From Alloascoidea africana (lineage: Eukaryota > Ascomycota > Alloascoideomycetes > Alloascoideales > Alloascoideaceae), in the NCBI GenBank assembly GCA_030581615.1, contig JAKTTT010000008.1:248001-312000 (forward strand): 64,000 nt of DNA, given 5' to 3'. Every line of letters starts with the position of its first letter. Position 1 is the first letter of the stretch. Positions 63,318 through 64,000 of this stretch are shown here, piece after piece. A model generated the notes under the pieces. It saw nothing but the letters and a program-made list of their open reading frames with translations, had not been told where the DNA came from and did no database searches. The position numbers were made by a program, and so were the translations under genes.

Positions 63318-64000
63318 ATGACTGCCACAAACTTTCGGCGCCACCAACACCGACGATCCGCAGCGATTTCTGGAGATTTCGACTTGGACCCGTCCTTGCT
63401 GTGCTCGCCTTCGCCTTCGACGCCGACCACGTCCAAGAATGACGGGTCTCTCGCGATTCCACAGACTTCCGGTAACAACGTCATCCCTGATGAGGCCAGC
63501 AGCAGCAACACGACCAAGTCGCACTCGGATCTTTCCACAACGACCAATTCCAACGATGAATCCGTTCTCTCGGATATGGCCTCACTGACAAATTCATCTC
63601 CGTTGTCTTCTGTCGGTGACCAAAACTACTTACGGTCGCCTATGGTTCAGATACCGCCATCTACTCCAACGGCACCTCAAATCTTCACTTCAGTTCCCGT
63701 AATAAACGTGAATGACAAAGAGATTGCAAGGCCGAGCCAGCATAAAGTCTCTCCTTCTTGGTCCACAGGTGACCGTAAGTTCGCTTCCCCTCGAAAGAAT
63801 AATACAGCCAACACAAGGCCAGATGATAAATTTCAAGTATCCATGAAATCGACTCCGTTTCAAATCCCAGAGGCAAAAATAGATTTAGATGAAGCCTTAG
63901 GTGTTACAACCATGTCCCATCGCAGGGTTGAATCTGCTCCAGAATTGGAGGATTTTTTTAAAGATCGTTCTTTTCGTCTTGGGGCAAAGAAAAATGCTAC
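63318..64000 (+). CDS. LRE1: Lre1/Hlr1-type cell-wall regulator, 5' part (runs off right edge)
   Basis: The first 227 codons of a Ser/Thr/Pro-rich protein. Two landmarks identify it: HRRSAAISGDFDLD near residue 12 and SHRRVESAPELEDFF near residue 205. S. cerevisiae Lre1, as I recall it, has HRRSLAISGDFDF and SHRRSESAPPDLE at matching places, plus a preceding INLDDAL equal to IDLDEAL here. Lre1/Hlr1 affect cell-wall glucan and act around the Cbk1 kinase; HRRVES has His at -5 and Arg at -3, the Cbk1 phosphosite pattern. The gene also occupies the syntenic place expected (YDR528W HLR1, YCL051W LRE1). The rest lies outside the window. Confidence 0.85.
   Translation, partial: MTATNFRRHQHRRSAAISGDFDLDPSLLCSPSPSTPTTSKNDGSLAIPQTSGNNVIPDEASSSNTTKSHSDLSTTTNSNDESVLSDMASLTNSSPLSSVGDQNYLRSPMVQIPPSTPTAPQIFTSVPVINVNDKEIARPSQHKVSPSWSTGDRKFASPRKNNTANTRPDDKFQVSMKSTPFQIPEAKIDLDEALGVTTMSHRRVESAPELEDFFKDRSFRLGAKKNA

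Noticed and set aside
1-64000. Apparent richness in CACGTG near promoters
   Set aside because: I count about half a dozen, no more than expected by chance for a 6-mer in 64 kb; only the individual sites close to starts are mentioned.
1-64000. CRISPR arrays, riboswitches or bacterial operons
   Set aside because: Eukaryotic gene structure throughout; no regularly spaced direct repeats seen.

Overview
The window is nuclear DNA of a budding yeast (Saccharomycotina). Genes are compact and AT-leaning, there are no operons, and short spliceosomal introns are frequent. I place 14 introns in 9 genes by protein continuity; they run 55-106 bases, mostly start GTAAGT, GTATGT or GTACG, carry TTAAC, CTAAT or CTGAC near the 3' end, and sit near the 5' end of the gene. 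CTG falls at conserved leucines of HSP78, so this is not a CTG-Ser or CTG-Ala yeast. A sphingolipid C9-methyltransferase, absent from Saccharomyces cerevisiae, and the intron number argue for a lineage outside Saccharomycetaceae. I cannot name the species. Several real starts lie inside longer frames opened by GTG or TTG; I give the ATG or the spliced start.

Left third (1-16.5 kb): the 5' part of the P4-ATPase flippase DNF3 on the minus strand, then CFT1 (mRNA 3'-end processing), GPI11 (GPI-anchor synthesis), EMC3 (ER membrane complex) and STT4 (PI 4-kinase, four exons) on the plus strand, then the tiny COX26 on the minus strand. CFT1-GPI11 keeps the S. cerevisiae YDR301W-YDR302W order.

Middle (16.5-38 kb): a gene-poor stretch. 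Two disordered proteins that are clearly paralogous (18.0-19.2 kb minus, 25.1-26.3 kb plus) face away from each other around a PEX11-family gene. Next come an unrecognised gene with an internal repeat, weak coding relics, and about 4 kb of decayed sequence that includes fossil LTR-retrotransposon debris with a 205-base inverted repeat. RIM21/palH (alkaline pH sensing) starts just past the debris. HSP78 (mitochondrial ClpB disaggregase) follows, with a textbook heat-shock element in its promoter.

Right third (38-64 kb): EMC1, FPR2 (ER immunophilin ending KDEL), POF1, a Zn2Cys6 regulator (URC2 by position), SPS1 kinase, a BAR-PH-ArfGAP protein (AGE1 by position), a 66-residue GPI-anchored wall protein found only after splicing, SNA2, an unrecognised gene in a GC-rich island, KAR4, the sphingolipid C9-methyltransferase, and the 5' part of LRE1/HLR1 running off the right edge. 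From memory, this order interleaves two S. cerevisiae whole-genome-duplication sister regions (chr III YCL045C-YCL055W and chr IV YDR519W-YDR528W), so the window looks like the unduplicated ancestral arrangement. This is the strongest large-scale result here. The paralogous disordered pair is the best candidate for something undescribed.
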